Shown piece after piece: positions 23,297 through 32,410 of a DNA stretch of 64,000 nucleotides. The stretch lies in contig NZ_BMYO01000003.1 in the NCBI RefSeq assembly GCF_014652315.1, forward strand, positions 310,412-374,411, in the 5' to 3' direction. The notes under the pieces were generated by a model. That model saw only the letters and a program-made list of their open reading frames with translations, was not told the DNA's origin and ran no database searches. The first letter of the stretch is position 1. Every line of letters begins with the position of its first letter. The position numbers were made by a program, and so were the translations under genes. The stretch comes from Jeongeupia chitinilytica (GTDB lineage Bacteria > Pseudomonadota > Gammaproteobacteria > Burkholderiales > Chitinibacteraceae).

Positions 23297-24871
23297 ATGT
23301 CGCTCTCAACGATCGATCCATACGGCTTCACCACGCTGCTCAATGGCGTGTTCCCCCATCCGCTGCCCGATGACGTGCTCGAAATGCGGCTAATCCATTG
23401 CGGCGGCGACTCCATCCTCGCCGCCACGCTGGCCGCGCGCTGCTTTCGCCAGTACGGCGTCAAGGTCCCGGTGTCGCTGATCCTGCGCGCCGAACGCCTG
23501 CACGCGGTGCTCGACTATATTCGCGAACACGCCACCGGCGCCCCCATGGACGTGGCGCCGCAAGCCGCGACGCCGCTCGGCCGCTTTGCGCAAAACGCCG
23601 CGCAGCGACTGATCTACTACGCCCACAGCGTGGACGCCGCGACCACCGCGTACAACATCCCCTTGATCCTGCGCACCGCCGGCGCCATCCCGGCATCACG
23701 GTTCCAGCAGGCCGTCACCGGTGCGGCACGCCAGTTTCCGATGCTGTTCAGCCGCTTCGGCCAGAATGCCGCCGGCCTGTGGTTCGAGCCCGGCCAGCCC
23801 GACGAGATCGCACTGCAGACCTTCAGCAGTATCGGCGCGGCCGCCGAACACTTCGTCCAGCCTTTCGACCTGGGTGCGGGCGCGCTGCTGCGCGCCGGCA
23901 TCGTGCCGTTCAACGGCATCGAGACAGTGCTGCTGCTCGATTTCAGCCATATCGCGGCAGACGGGCTATCGGTGGGCCTGTTTGTCCAAGCGCTGAAAGA
24001 CCAGCTCACCGGCACCCGCACGGAGCCGGAAGCGCGAACGTTCTGGCCGCAGACCCGCGACGTGGCGCCGGAAGCCGAAGCCTTCTGGCAACAGCGCTTG
24101 CAGGACGTCGTCGCCCGACCGCAGTGGCCGACCGATCGCCAGTACGCCGCCAGCGCGCCGCTGGGCTACGCGGTGGAATACCTGCTGATCGACGCAGCGC
24201 TGGCCGCCGGGATTCGCCAGCGCGCCGCCGAACTGGGCGCCACGCCGTTCAGCGTGCTGCTGCTGGCCTACGCGCTGCTACAGACCAGCTTCACCCATGA
24301 ATGGCGCAGCCATGTCGGCGTTGTCGTCAGCGGTCGCGACGAGGCGGAGCTGGCCGATGTATTCGGCATGTTCGTCAATACGGTGATCGTACCGTTTGCG
24401 CTGGATGACCAAGGCCAAGCCGGCCTGGCGATCCAGACGCTGGCCGCGCAGTTTCTCGGCACGCTCGACCACCAGAGCTATCCATTCCAGACGCAGCTGC
24501 ATCACGTCAAGAACCGCAACGACGCGGACCGCCCGACGCTCGATGCACTGCTGGCTTTCCAGAACATCGATTACCAAAAAAACGATGTGGCCGGCGGCAA
24601 GTTCCGCTCGTTCTGCGAAGCCAAAAAAATGGCGCAATTGCCGCAGGTGATCCACGTGTTCGACCTGGCCGAGCAAGGCTACGAAATCCAGTGGGAATAC
24701 TGCCCGCAGCGCTTTGACGCCGACACCGTCGGCGTGTTCACCAACAACCTGCTGCGCATCTTGCGTCGCCTGGTCGGCAGCCCGGCGAGCACGGCGCTTA
24801 GGACGCTGATCGAAGCCGAGGCGGCCGAAACCCAGGCCGCACCGATTGTTGCCGCAGATTTTGATTTCTGA
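23297..24871 (+). CDS. Stand-alone NRPS carrier-condensation (T-C) protein
   Basis: The protein has 524 residues from ATG at 23297. Residues about 5-80 are a peptidyl carrier domain with phosphopantetheine Ser39 in IHCGGDSILA. Residues about 100-510 are a condensation domain: its catalytic motif reads SHIAADG (217-223), so the second His (218) of HHxxxDG is kept while the first is Ser. Other C-domain parts are recognisable (FGMFVNTVIVPF, SYPFQTQL). It has no adenylation domain, so its carrier must be loaded in trans. It probably adds an acyl or aminoacyl unit to the serine held on the main NRPS. The stop is 22 bases before the NRPS start. Confidence 0.88.
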   Translation: MSLSTIDPYGFTTLLNGVFPHPLPDDVLEMRLIHCGGDSILAATLAARCFRQYGVKVPVSLILRAERLHAVLDYIREHATGAPMDVAPQAATPLGRFAQNAAQRLIYYAHSVDAATTAYNIPLILRTAGAIPASRFQQAVTGAARQFPMLFSRFGQNAAGLWFEPGQPDEIALQTFSSIGAAAEHFVQPFDLGAGALLRAGIVPFNGIETVLLLDFSHIAADGLSVGLFVQALKDQLTGTRTEPEARTFWPQTRDVAPEAEAFWQQRLQDVVARPQWPTDRQYAASAPLGYAVEYLLIDAALAAGIRQRAAELGATPFSVLLLAYALLQTSFTHEWRSHVGVVVSGRDEAELADVFGMFVNTVIVPFALDDQGQAGLAIQTLAAQFLGTLDHQSYPFQTQLHHVKNRNDADRPTLDALLAFQNIDYQKNDVAGGKFRSFCEAKKMAQLPQVIHVFDLAEQGYEIQWEYCPQRFDADTVGVFTNNLLRILRRLVGSPASTALRTLIEAEAAETQAAPIVAADFDF

Positions 24872-24893
24872 AAAATCACAGGACATCAACCCC

Positions 24894-27800
24894 ATGCAAG
24901 CCACTACCCAGAATGATTCGGCGGTCAAAGAACGCGCACTGAAAAGCGCGGCCTATCTGAAGGCCGTGTTGGGCCCGAGCTGGATGCCCGCGGCCTTTGC
25001 CGGCATGCCCGGCTATGCGCCGGACAACGGCATCTCCACGCAGGTCTTGTCCGGCGACGTCGCCGCATCGCTGCAGGCGATCTCCAAGGGTGACTGGATC
25101 AATATCGCCGCCGTCATGTCGGTTGCGACGCAGTTGCTGCTACACAGTCACGTCGCCTCCGACACCCCGCTCAGCACCGGGATTTCGGTGCCGGTCGGCG
25201 GCCAGCCGCCGCGTTGCCTGCTGCTGCTGAACGAAGCCCCCGCCGCCGAGCAGAAACTGTCCGAGCTGATCAAAAGCCACCGGCAGATCATTCTGGACGC
25301 GCTGGCGTACGACTTTGGCTCGTTCAACGACATTCGCCGCCACGTCACGCTGGATCGCGGCGCACAGCTCACCGGGCTGCACCTGGCCGTCGGCCACGAC
25401 GCGGCGGAACTGGCCCAGCCGGGCGTGGTGCAATTGCAGCTCGAAACACTGACCGCCGGCGCCGCGCTGGTGTTCCGTGCCAATGGCGCGCCCTTCCCGG
25501 CCGTCTATCGCGAAGCGATTCTCGACAATCTGCAACACATCCTGGCGCAACTTTGCGCCGCACCGACGGCCGAAGCGCAGCGAATCGACCTCACCAGCCC
25601 GCGCAATGCCGAGCACGCGCTGACGCTGGCACAAGGCCCCGAGTGCGCGTTCACCGAAACGCGCCGGCTGGAACAGGTTCTGGAACAACGCGCGCTCGAT
25701 CACGCCGACAAGACCGCCGCGACCGATCAGCACGGCAGCGTCAGCTACGCCGAACTGAACCGCCAGGCCAATGGCGTGGCGCAGACGCTGATCGAGCTGG
25801 GCGTGCAACCGGGCCAGGTCGTCGCGGTGATGGTGCCGCGCGGCATCGACATGCTCGCGGCGATTTACGGCGTACTCAAAGCCGGCGCCGCCTATGTGCC
25901 CATCGACCCCAACTATCCGGAAAACCGCCGCAGCTACATCCTGCAAGACAGCGGTGCCTTCGTGCTGCTGCAACAAGGCGGTGCGGCGGCGACCGGCGAC
26001 ACGACGATCCGTTGCATCGATGTCGCCGATTGCCTGGCGGCGGGCAGCGACGCCAACCCGGTACTCGACAAGCACGCCGACGACATCGCTTACCTGATCT
26101 ACACCTCGGGTTCCACCGGCAACCCCAAGGGCGTGATGATCGAGCACCGCTCGGCGTTCAACCGCATCGAGTGGATGCAGAACCGGTTCGGCCTGCGCAG
26201 TGACGACGTCATCCTGCAAAAGACGCCGGTGTCGTTCGACGTTTCGGTGTGGGAGCTGTTCTGGTGGCCGTTTGCCGCCGCCTCGGTGGTGTTGCTGGCG
26301 CCGGGTGCCGAAAAGGAGCCGGCGCAAATCCTCGCCACGGTGCAGCAGCACCGCGTCACGCACATGCACTTTGTGCCGACGATGCTCGATGCCTTCCTCA
26401 ATGACCTCGAACTCACCCCGCAGGCGATCGGCGACGCGGCGCTGCGCATCGTGTTCACCAGTGGCGAAGCGCTGACGATGCATCAGTCCAACCGCTTCTT
26501 CGCGCTGATCGGCCAGCCGCAAGGCAGCCGCCTGGTCAATCTGTACGGCCCGACCGAAGCCACCGTCGACGTGACCTGGTACGAGTGCGTGGCCGACGAT
26601 CCCAAGGCCTCGGTGCCGATCGGCCGGCCGATTCAGAATACCCAGATCTATGTCGTCGACAAGCACGGCAAGCCGACCGCCATCGGCGTACCGGGCGAGC
26701 TGTGCATCGGCGGGGTCAATCTGGCGCGCGGCTACCTGAACCGCGCAGAACTGACCGCCGAGAAGTTCTGCCAGCTGGCGCTGCCGACGCCGCGCCGCGT
26801 CTATCGCAGCGGCGATCTGGTGCGCTGGCTGGCCGACGGCCAGATCGAGTATCTGGGCCGGATCGACCATCAGGTCAAGATCCGCGGTTACCGCATCGAG
26901 CTGGGCGAAATCGAAAGCGCGATGCTGCGCTGCCCGGGCATCACCGATATCCGCGTGATTCCGCGCAGCCGCGAAGACGGCAGCCGCTATCTGGCGGCGT
27001 ACGCGGTGACCAACGCCGGCTACAGCGAAGCCGCGGTGCGGCAGCAGCTGTTGAGCAATCTGCCGGAATTCATGGTCCCGCCGTTCATCGTCGAGGTCGC
27101 ATCGTTCCCGCTCACCCCCAACGGCAAGCTCGATCGCGGCCTGCTGCCCGACCCGTACACGCGGATGGCGAGCAGCCGCAAGACGCCGCCGAGCAACGCG
27201 CTGGAACAGACGCTGGCCGATATCTGGTCCGAGGTACTGGGCGTCAAGGACCCCGGCATTCACGACAATTTCTTCAGTCTGGGCGGCGACTCGATCAGCT
27301 TCCTTGCCATCATCAGCCATGCGCGCAAGGCCGGGCTGGAAATCAGCTTCCAGCAATTGTTCCAGTACCCGACCATCAGCCAGCTCGCGCCGTTCGTGCG
27401 TCAGGCGGTGAACGTCGCCGAAGTCGAATACCGGCCGTTTTCGCTGCTGTCGGCCACCGACCGCGCGGCCCTGCCGGCCGGACTGGAGGATGCGTATCCG
27501 ATGACGGCGCTGCAAGCGGGGCTGATTTTCCAGAGCGAACTGCTGCGTGGCGCCTCGTGGTATCACGATATCCAGAGCTACAACCTGCAGGGCAGCTTCA
27601 ACCGCGCAGCGTTTGCCCAGGCAATGCAATGGATCGTCGACGAACACCCGATTCTGCGCACCAGCTATCAGCTGAGCCAGCATTCTGAATTCGTCCAGTA
27701 CATCCACCAATCCGCCGAATTGCCGCTGTTCATCGAAGACTGGCGCGGGCTCGACGAAGCCGGCCAGGCCGAGCAACTCGAGACCTTCTTCGAGCACGAA

Positions 27801-30800
27801 AGCCACTACCGCTTCAACTGGTCCGAGCCGGGTCTGATCCGAGTGCACATCCATATCCTCTCGGACGAGCGCTTCCGCTACTCGCTGAGCTTCCACGACT
27901 CGGCGCTGGATGGCTGGAGCATCAACCGCCTGCATACGCGCCTGCTCAGCTACTACCATATGGCGCGCCGCGGTGAAACGCCGCAGCAGCCGCTGCGTGA
28001 CGACTTCCTGCGCAAATACCTGGTGCTCGAGCGCGCGACCCAGCAAGATCCGGCGGCGCGCAGCTACTGGCAAAACGAGCTGGCCGGCTTCGAAGCGATG
28101 CCGGTGCCGCGCCCGCTGCGGGAAACACGGCCGACGCCGGTCATCGATTACTTTGATGTGGAGATCGACACCGGCCTGTCGCAGGCGATCCGCGCGCTCG
28201 CCAGCGCGCTGGCGGTACCGGTGAAAACCGTCCTGCTCGCCAGCCATCTGCACGTGCTCGGGGTGATCTGCAACCGCCGAAGAGTGATTACCGGTTACGA
28301 GCACAGCGGCCGGCCGGAAGAGCTGAACGCCGAACAGGGCGTGGGCTTGTTCCTGAACAGCGTGCCCTACCAGCTCGAGCTTGCCGAGCAGGAAAACTGG
28401 CGCGGGCTGATCGGCCGCGTGCACGCGCACGAAGCGGCGTTCCTGCCGCATCGCCGCTTCCCGCTCGCGGAAATGAAGGCCGCGCTTGGCACTACCGAGC
28501 TGATGTTCGAAACGGTGTTCAACTTCACCCACTTCCATATGCTGAAGGAGCTCAAGGCGCTGCCGGGCATGGATGAACTCACCGTCAAGGTCCGCGCTGA
28601 AACCGAGTTCCCGCTGCGTGCCGAGTTTGGCCAGGACGCGTATACCGACGAGGTGCGCCTGAGCCTGCACTACTACAGCAATGAATTCGAGGTCGAGCAG
28701 ATCGCCCGCTTTGCCGGCTACTACAAGGCCGCGCTGCGCCAGTTGGCCAGCAACCCGGACGCGATCTACCTCGACCACGGCCTGCTGGATACGGCCGAAC
28801 TGGCACGGCTGGCCGCGCTGGGCCGTGGCCCGGTGCACGCGCAGCCCGAGACCACCGCCATCGACCAGATCCGGTCGCAGATCCGGCAACGGCCGGACGC
28901 CATCGCGCTGCAGGACGACACCGGCCAGCTGAGCTTTGCCGCGCTGGCCGAGCACGCCGACGCCCTGGGTGCCTTGCTGCCGGCCGGCCAGCAGCAGGTG
29001 GTCGGCGTCGCCTTGCCACGCTCGGCGGCCTGGTCGGCGGCGATCTACGCGATCATGGCCAAGGGCGATATCTATCTGCCGCTGGATCCGGACATGCCCG
29101 ATGCCCGCCTGCAGGAGCTGATTTCCCAGGCCGGCGTGCGTGCCGTCGTCTGCGCGCCGGCGCAGCAACAACGGCTGGCGGCCATGAGCGACGGGCTCAG
29201 CCTGGTCAGCCTGGCGCTCGGCGCTGCCACCCACGCACCGGCAGCGGCACTCGCCCGCCCGCAGCCACAGGACCTCGCGTATCTGATGTTCACCTCCGGC
29301 TCCACCGGCACGCCCAAGGGCGCACAGCTGGAACACGCCGGGATGCTGAACCACATGCAGGCCAAGATCGACGACCTGCAACTCGACGCCGGCGACGTGA
29401 TCGCCCAGACCGCGCCGGTCACCTTCGATGTTTCGGTCTGGCAGGCCCTCACCGGCCTCTTGGTCGGCGCGCGCACGGTGGTCTACGACAAGGCAATCCA
29501 GCTCGATCTGCCCCACTTTATCGCCCAACTGGAGACCGACGGCGTCACCGTGCTCGAAGTGGTGCCCTCGTGGTTTGCCGTGCTGCTCGACTACCTCGAG
29601 AGCACGCCGGACGCGCCGCGCTTCACCCGCTTGCGCGCACTGGTCCTGACCGGTGAAGCACTGAAGCAGGAACTGGTGAACCGCTGGTTCGCGCTGCAGC
29701 CGGACATCGCCCTGACCAACGCCTACGGCCCGACCGAAGCGTCGGACGACATCACCCACTGCATCCTCCGCGGGCCGGTGGACACCCATATCGTGCCGGT
29801 CGGCCGGCCGGTGCGAAACCTGCAACTGCATGTGCTGAACGAGCAGGATCAGCCGGTACCGCTGGGGACACCGGGCGAGATCTGCGTCTCCGGCATCGGT
29901 GTCGGTCGCGGCTATATCAATGCCCCGGAAAAAACCGCCGCCGCGTTCGATTTCGACCACCCGCTGGCGCAATGGAGCAACGGACGCCTCTACCGCACCG
30001 GCGACCTGGGCTACTGGCTGCCCGACGGCAATCTGGCCTATCTGGGCCGCAAGGACGAGCAGGTCAAGGTGCGCGGCATGCGTATCGAACTCGGCGAAAT
30101 CGAAAACGTGCTGCTGACGATGAACCCTGTGCGCGACGCCGCCGTGGTGTTCGACGGCAACGGCCTCACCGGCTTCATCTGCGGCAGCGACGATACCGAC
30201 GCCGTGCAAGCCGGGCTGATGCGCAAGCTGCCGCTGCACATGGTGCCGGACCGCCTGTTGGCCATCGACGCGCTGCCGCTCAGCCGCGCCGGCAAGGTCG
30301 ACAAGAAAGCCCTGCTGGAGATTGCCGCTCGTCAGAGCCACAACCTCACCGCCATCGCGCCACTGACGACGCCGCGCCAGCGCGACATCGCCCAACTTTG
30401 GGCCGAGGTGCTGAAAGCGGACGCCGGGCAAATCGGCAGCAACAGCAACTTCTTCAGCCTTGGCGGCAACTCGCTGCTGGCGATGCTGGCGGCGATGCGC
30501 TCCGGCGGCTGCTTCAGCATCGCGGACCTGTTCGAGCACCGCACGCTGGCCGATCTGGCCGCCTACAGCGAGCGCGCGGTCACCCAGCACGACGTGCTGC
30601 GGCCGCTCAAGACCGCCGAGAGCGATCTGGCGCTGGTGTGCTTCAGCTACGCGGCCGGCAACTCGATCAACTTCCAGCCGGTGGCCGAGCAATTGCGGTC
30701 CGACGTCAGCCTGTACGGCGTCGAACCGCCCGGCAACGACCCGAGTACCGGCGAAGCCTTCATCGGCGTGACCGAACTGGTCAGCCGTTGCGTGGCCGAG

Positions 30801-31337
30801 CTGCAGCAACGCGGCATCCGCCGGATCATTCCGTGGGGCCATTGCTCGGGCACCGGCGGTGCGGTCGAATTGGTACGCCAGGCCCAAGATGCCGGACTCG
30901 AAGTCGCTGGAGCGGTGGTCTCGGGAAAACTGCTGCGCGAAAACGATGTGCTGCAGGCGCAGATTCACCAGAACGAAACCATGAGCGATGCCGAAATCGT
31001 CTCGTGGCTGGTGGATGTCACCGGCTTCACCTTCGACCGGATCGGCGACACCAGTCTCACCCGCCATCTGGCCGGCGCCTTCCGCAACGACGCGATCGAA
31101 GCCAACCGCATGCTGATGCCGCTATGGCAAAAGCCGCAGCCGCTGATGTCGCAACCGTTGCTGTGCCTGATTGCGTCGAATGACCCGCTCACCAGCGATC
31201 ACGCCAGCCTGGTACAGAACTGGCAACGCTTCAGCCCGCAATTGGTAACACGCGAGCTGGCGGAAGGCGGTCACTACTTCATCAAGAGCCATGCCGCCGC
31301 TGTCGCTGACCTGGTCCAGCGTGCCTTGCTGAACTGA
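24894..31337 (+). CDS. NRPS: truncated C-like / A(Ser) / T / C / A(diamino acid) / T / TE
   Basis: The start at 24894 gives 2147 residues. Residues 1-235 resemble only the C-terminal lobe of a condensation domain. A1 (about 255-740, core YTSGSTGNPKG) has specificity residues D-V-W-H-F-S-L-V-D plus Lys, the classical serine code. T1 has Ser800 (GGDSIS). A C domain (about 850-1290) carries FHDSALDG, with His1001 but Asp1002 at the catalytic His position. A2 (about 1320-1790) gives D-V-W-E-V-T-A-D-D plus Lys, an acidic pocket fitting diaminopropionate or a similar basic residue. T2 has Ser1860 (GGNSLL). The TE (about 1915-2147) has Cys1984 as nucleophile (GHCSG) and a C-terminal GGHYF His. The sbnAB genes suggest A2 loads L-2,3-diaminopropionate. 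Confidence 0.92.
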   Translation: MQATTQNDSAVKERALKSAAYLKAVLGPSWMPAAFAGMPGYAPDNGISTQVLSGDVAASLQAISKGDWINIAAVMSVATQLLLHSHVASDTPLSTGISVPVGGQPPRCLLLLNEAPAAEQKLSELIKSHRQIILDALAYDFGSFNDIRRHVTLDRGAQLTGLHLAVGHDAAELAQPGVVQLQLETLTAGAALVFRANGAPFPAVYREAILDNLQHILAQLCAAPTAEAQRIDLTSPRNAEHALTLAQGPECAFTETRRLEQVLEQRALDHADKTAATDQHGSVSYAELNRQANGVAQTLIELGVQPGQVVAVMVPRGIDMLAAIYGVLKAGAAYVPIDPNYPENRRSYILQDSGAFVLLQQGGAAATGDTTIRCIDVADCLAAGSDANPVLDKHADDIAYLIYTSGSTGNPKGVMIEHRSAFNRIEWMQNRFGLRSDDVILQKTPVSFDVSVWELFWWPFAAASVVLLAPGAEKEPAQILATVQQHRVTHMHFVPTMLDAFLNDLELTPQAIGDAALRIVFTSGEALTMHQSNRFFALIGQPQGSRLVNLYGPTEATVDVTWYECVADDPKASVPIGRPIQNTQIYVVDKHGKPTAIGVPGELCIGGVNLARGYLNRAELTAEKFCQLALPTPRRVYRSGDLVRWLADGQIEYLGRIDHQVKIRGYRIELGEIESAMLRCPGITDIRVIPRSREDGSRYLAAYAVTNAGYSEAAVRQQLLSNLPEFMVPPFIVEVASFPLTPNGKLDRGLLPDPYTRMASSRKTPPSNALEQTLADIWSEVLGVKDPGIHDNFFSLGGDSISFLAIISHARKAGLEISFQQLFQYPTISQLAPFVRQAVNVAEVEYRPFSLLSATDRAALPAGLEDAYPMTALQAGLIFQSELLRGASWYHDIQSYNLQGSFNRAAFAQAMQWIVDEHPILRTSYQLSQHSEFVQYIHQSAELPLFIEDWRGLDEAGQAEQLETFFEHESHYRFNWSEPGLIRVHIHILSDERFRYSLSFHDSALDGWSINRLHTRLLSYYHMARRGETPQQPLRDDFLRKYLVLERATQQDPAARSYWQNELAGFEAMPVPRPLRETRPTPVIDYFDVEIDTGLSQAIRALASALAVPVKTVLLASHLHVLGVICNRRRVITGYEHSGRPEELNAEQGVGLFLNSVPYQLELAEQENWRGLIGRVHAHEAAFLPHRRFPLAEMKAALGTTELMFETVFNFTHFHMLKELKALPGMDELTVKVRAETEFPLRAEFGQDAYTDEVRLSLHYYSNEFEVEQIARFAGYYKAALRQLASNPDAIYLDHGLLDTAELARLAALGRGPVHAQPETTAIDQIRSQIRQRPDAIALQDDTGQLSFAALAEHADALGALLPAGQQQVVGVALPRSAAWSAAIYAIMAKGDIYLPLDPDMPDARLQELISQAGVRAVVCAPAQQQRLAAMSDGLSLVSLALGAATHAPAAALARPQPQDLAYLMFTSGSTGTPKGAQLEHAGMLNHMQAKIDDLQLDAGDVIAQTAPVTFDVSVWQALTGLLVGARTVVYDKAIQLDLPHFIAQLETDGVTVLEVVPSWFAVLLDYLESTPDAPRFTRLRALVLTGEALKQELVNRWFALQPDIALTNAYGPTEASDDITHCILRGPVDTHIVPVGRPVRNLQLHVLNEQDQPVPLGTPGEICVSGIGVGRGYINAPEKTAAAFDFDHPLAQWSNGRLYRTGDLGYWLPDGNLAYLGRKDEQVKVRGMRIELGEIENVLLTMNPVRDAAVVFDGNGLTGFICGSDDTDAVQAGLMRKLPLHMVPDRLLAIDALPLSRAGKVDKKALLEIAARQSHNLTAIAPLTTPRQRDIAQLWAEVLKADAGQIGSNSNFFSLGGNSLLAMLAAMRSGGCFSIADLFEHRTLADLAAYSERAVTQHDVLRPLKTAESDLALVCFSYAAGNSINFQPVAEQLRSDVSLYGVEPPGNDPSTGEAFIGVTELVSRCVAELQQRGIRRIIPWGHCSGTGGAVELVRQAQDAGLEVAGAVVSGKLLRENDVLQAQIHQNETMSDAEIVSWLVDVTGFTFDRIGDTSLTRHLAGAFRNDAIEANRMLMPLWQKPQPLMSQPLLCLIASNDPLTSDHASLVQNWQRFSPQLVTRELAEGGHYFIKSHAAAVADLVQRALLN

Positions 31338-31346
31338 TGTAGCCGG

Positions 31347-31370
31347 GTGGGCCTGCACATGCAGGCCCAC
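31347..31370. terminator. Perfect hairpin between NRPS and PPTase genes
   Basis: GTGGGCCTGC, loop ACAT and GCAGGCCCAC form a 10-base-pair perfect stem just after the NRPS stop. There is no T-run, so it may attenuate or process the transcript, or protect the NRPS mRNA end, rather than end transcription fully. Confidence 0.45.
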
Positions 31371-31392
31371 CGCAATCAGGTGGTTTTCAATC

Positions 31393-32139
31393 ATGTCGCA
31401 AACCCAGCTTTACAGCATGGCCCGTAGCGCCGATGTATTGTCCGCAGTGCCGGATTTTCATCACTGGCTGACGCGCGCTGAACAACACCGCGCAGACGCG
31501 TTCTTGTCCGCCACCGCCCGCAGCGATTTTATTGCCGGCCACCTGCTGGCGCGGCTGGTGGCTGCGCACTTCACCCCCACCTCGGCCAGCGACCTGCGGC
31601 TGATACAACACTGCGCCTGCTGCGGTGGAGCGCATGGCCTGCCCAGGCTGGATGGCCATCCTGAACTGCACATCAGCATCAGCCATACCGAGGGCGTGGC
31701 AGCGGCAGTGGCCGGACTGCATCCGGTGGCGATCGATATCGAAACCCTTCGCGACAGCGAACGGCTGCTGGAAATCATGCCTGCGGCGCTGGCAACGGCA
31801 GAATTGGCGCGGATCCGGCATCTGCAGGCGATGGGCGTCTCGTCGTCGAGTACTGATTCCGACGCGGTGGAACGTGCGCTACTGCGCACATGGGTGCGGA
31901 AGGAAGCATTTGTGAAACTGGGGTTACTGACGCTGGACACGCTGCAGTCGCTCGATTTATCCGCGCTGGCGATCGAGCCCGATTGGGTGAACGGGCAAAC
32001 CTGGAGCACCGAATACAACGCACGGCAGCTCACCGATTTTGTCGCACCGAAGCTTGGAGTGGCGGGCGCGGTGCTGGGTGACGACGTGACGGCCTGGATA
32101 GCGGTGTTGCCAACGCAGACAACATCAACAGTCGGCTGA
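31393..32139 (+). CDS. Sfp-type 4'-phosphopantetheinyl transferase
   Basis: This 248-residue enzyme should convert apo carrier domains (Ser39 of the T-C protein, Ser800 and Ser1860 of the NRPS) to holo form with coenzyme A. Seen motifs are LHISISHTEG, the metal-binding pair Asp115/Glu117 (VAIDIE) and WVRKEAFVK (167-175). Length and order match the Sfp/EntD class rather than AcpS. It closes the cluster 55 bases after the NRPS. Confidence 0.93.
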   Translation: MSQTQLYSMARSADVLSAVPDFHHWLTRAEQHRADAFLSATARSDFIAGHLLARLVAAHFTPTSASDLRLIQHCACCGGAHGLPRLDGHPELHISISHTEGVAAAVAGLHPVAIDIETLRDSERLLEIMPAALATAELARIRHLQAMGVSSSSTDSDAVERALLRTWVRKEAFVKLGLLTLDTLQSLDLSALAIEPDWVNGQTWSTEYNARQLTDFVAPKLGVAGAVLGDDVTAWIAVLPTQTTSTVG

Positions 32140-32410
32140 AGCGATCCGACTCCCATAGGCGTTCCAGTCCAATTGCTCCTGCCGAGCCGCCAGACCGAGC
32201 AACCGCTCACCCCCGGCAGGAACAAATGCCTGCATGTGAACGATATGCTTGCCAGCAAACCGGAACCGCAATCCCGGTCAGCAGGAAACGGAATGCATTC
32301 TTTAGAGTGCGGCCTGCAGCGAACCCGCCTACACGACTGGAAACGACCTTGTCACTTCCTCACCCGGATGCAACAACGACAGACAGCCACGATACGCACA
32401 AGGTGCGGAA

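Larger units (their letters stand above)
20111..32139 (+). other. NRPS biosynthetic gene cluster using 2,3-diaminopropionate
   Basis: Seven genes read in one direction with tight spacing or overlaps: sbnA, sbnB, azlC, azlD, a carrier-condensation protein, a two-module NRPS and a phosphopantetheinyl transferase. Together they supply a diamino acid, activate carrier domains, assemble a short Ser/diaminopropionate peptide and possibly export it. No regulator, MbtH protein, sulfotransferase, oxygenase or receptor gene is present within the cluster. Confidence 0.85.

Noticed and set aside
25140..31067. 1975-residue open frame on the minus strand under the NRPS
   Set aside because: It is the complement of a GC-rich NRPS frame; it has no domain motifs and has Gln/Arg/His/Ala-rich shadow composition.
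20111..32139. Calling the cluster a staphyloferrin B or catechol siderophore locus
   Set aside because: There is no IucA/IucC synthetase, no dihydroxybenzoate gene, no receptor and no ferric esterase; only the sbnAB pair is shared.
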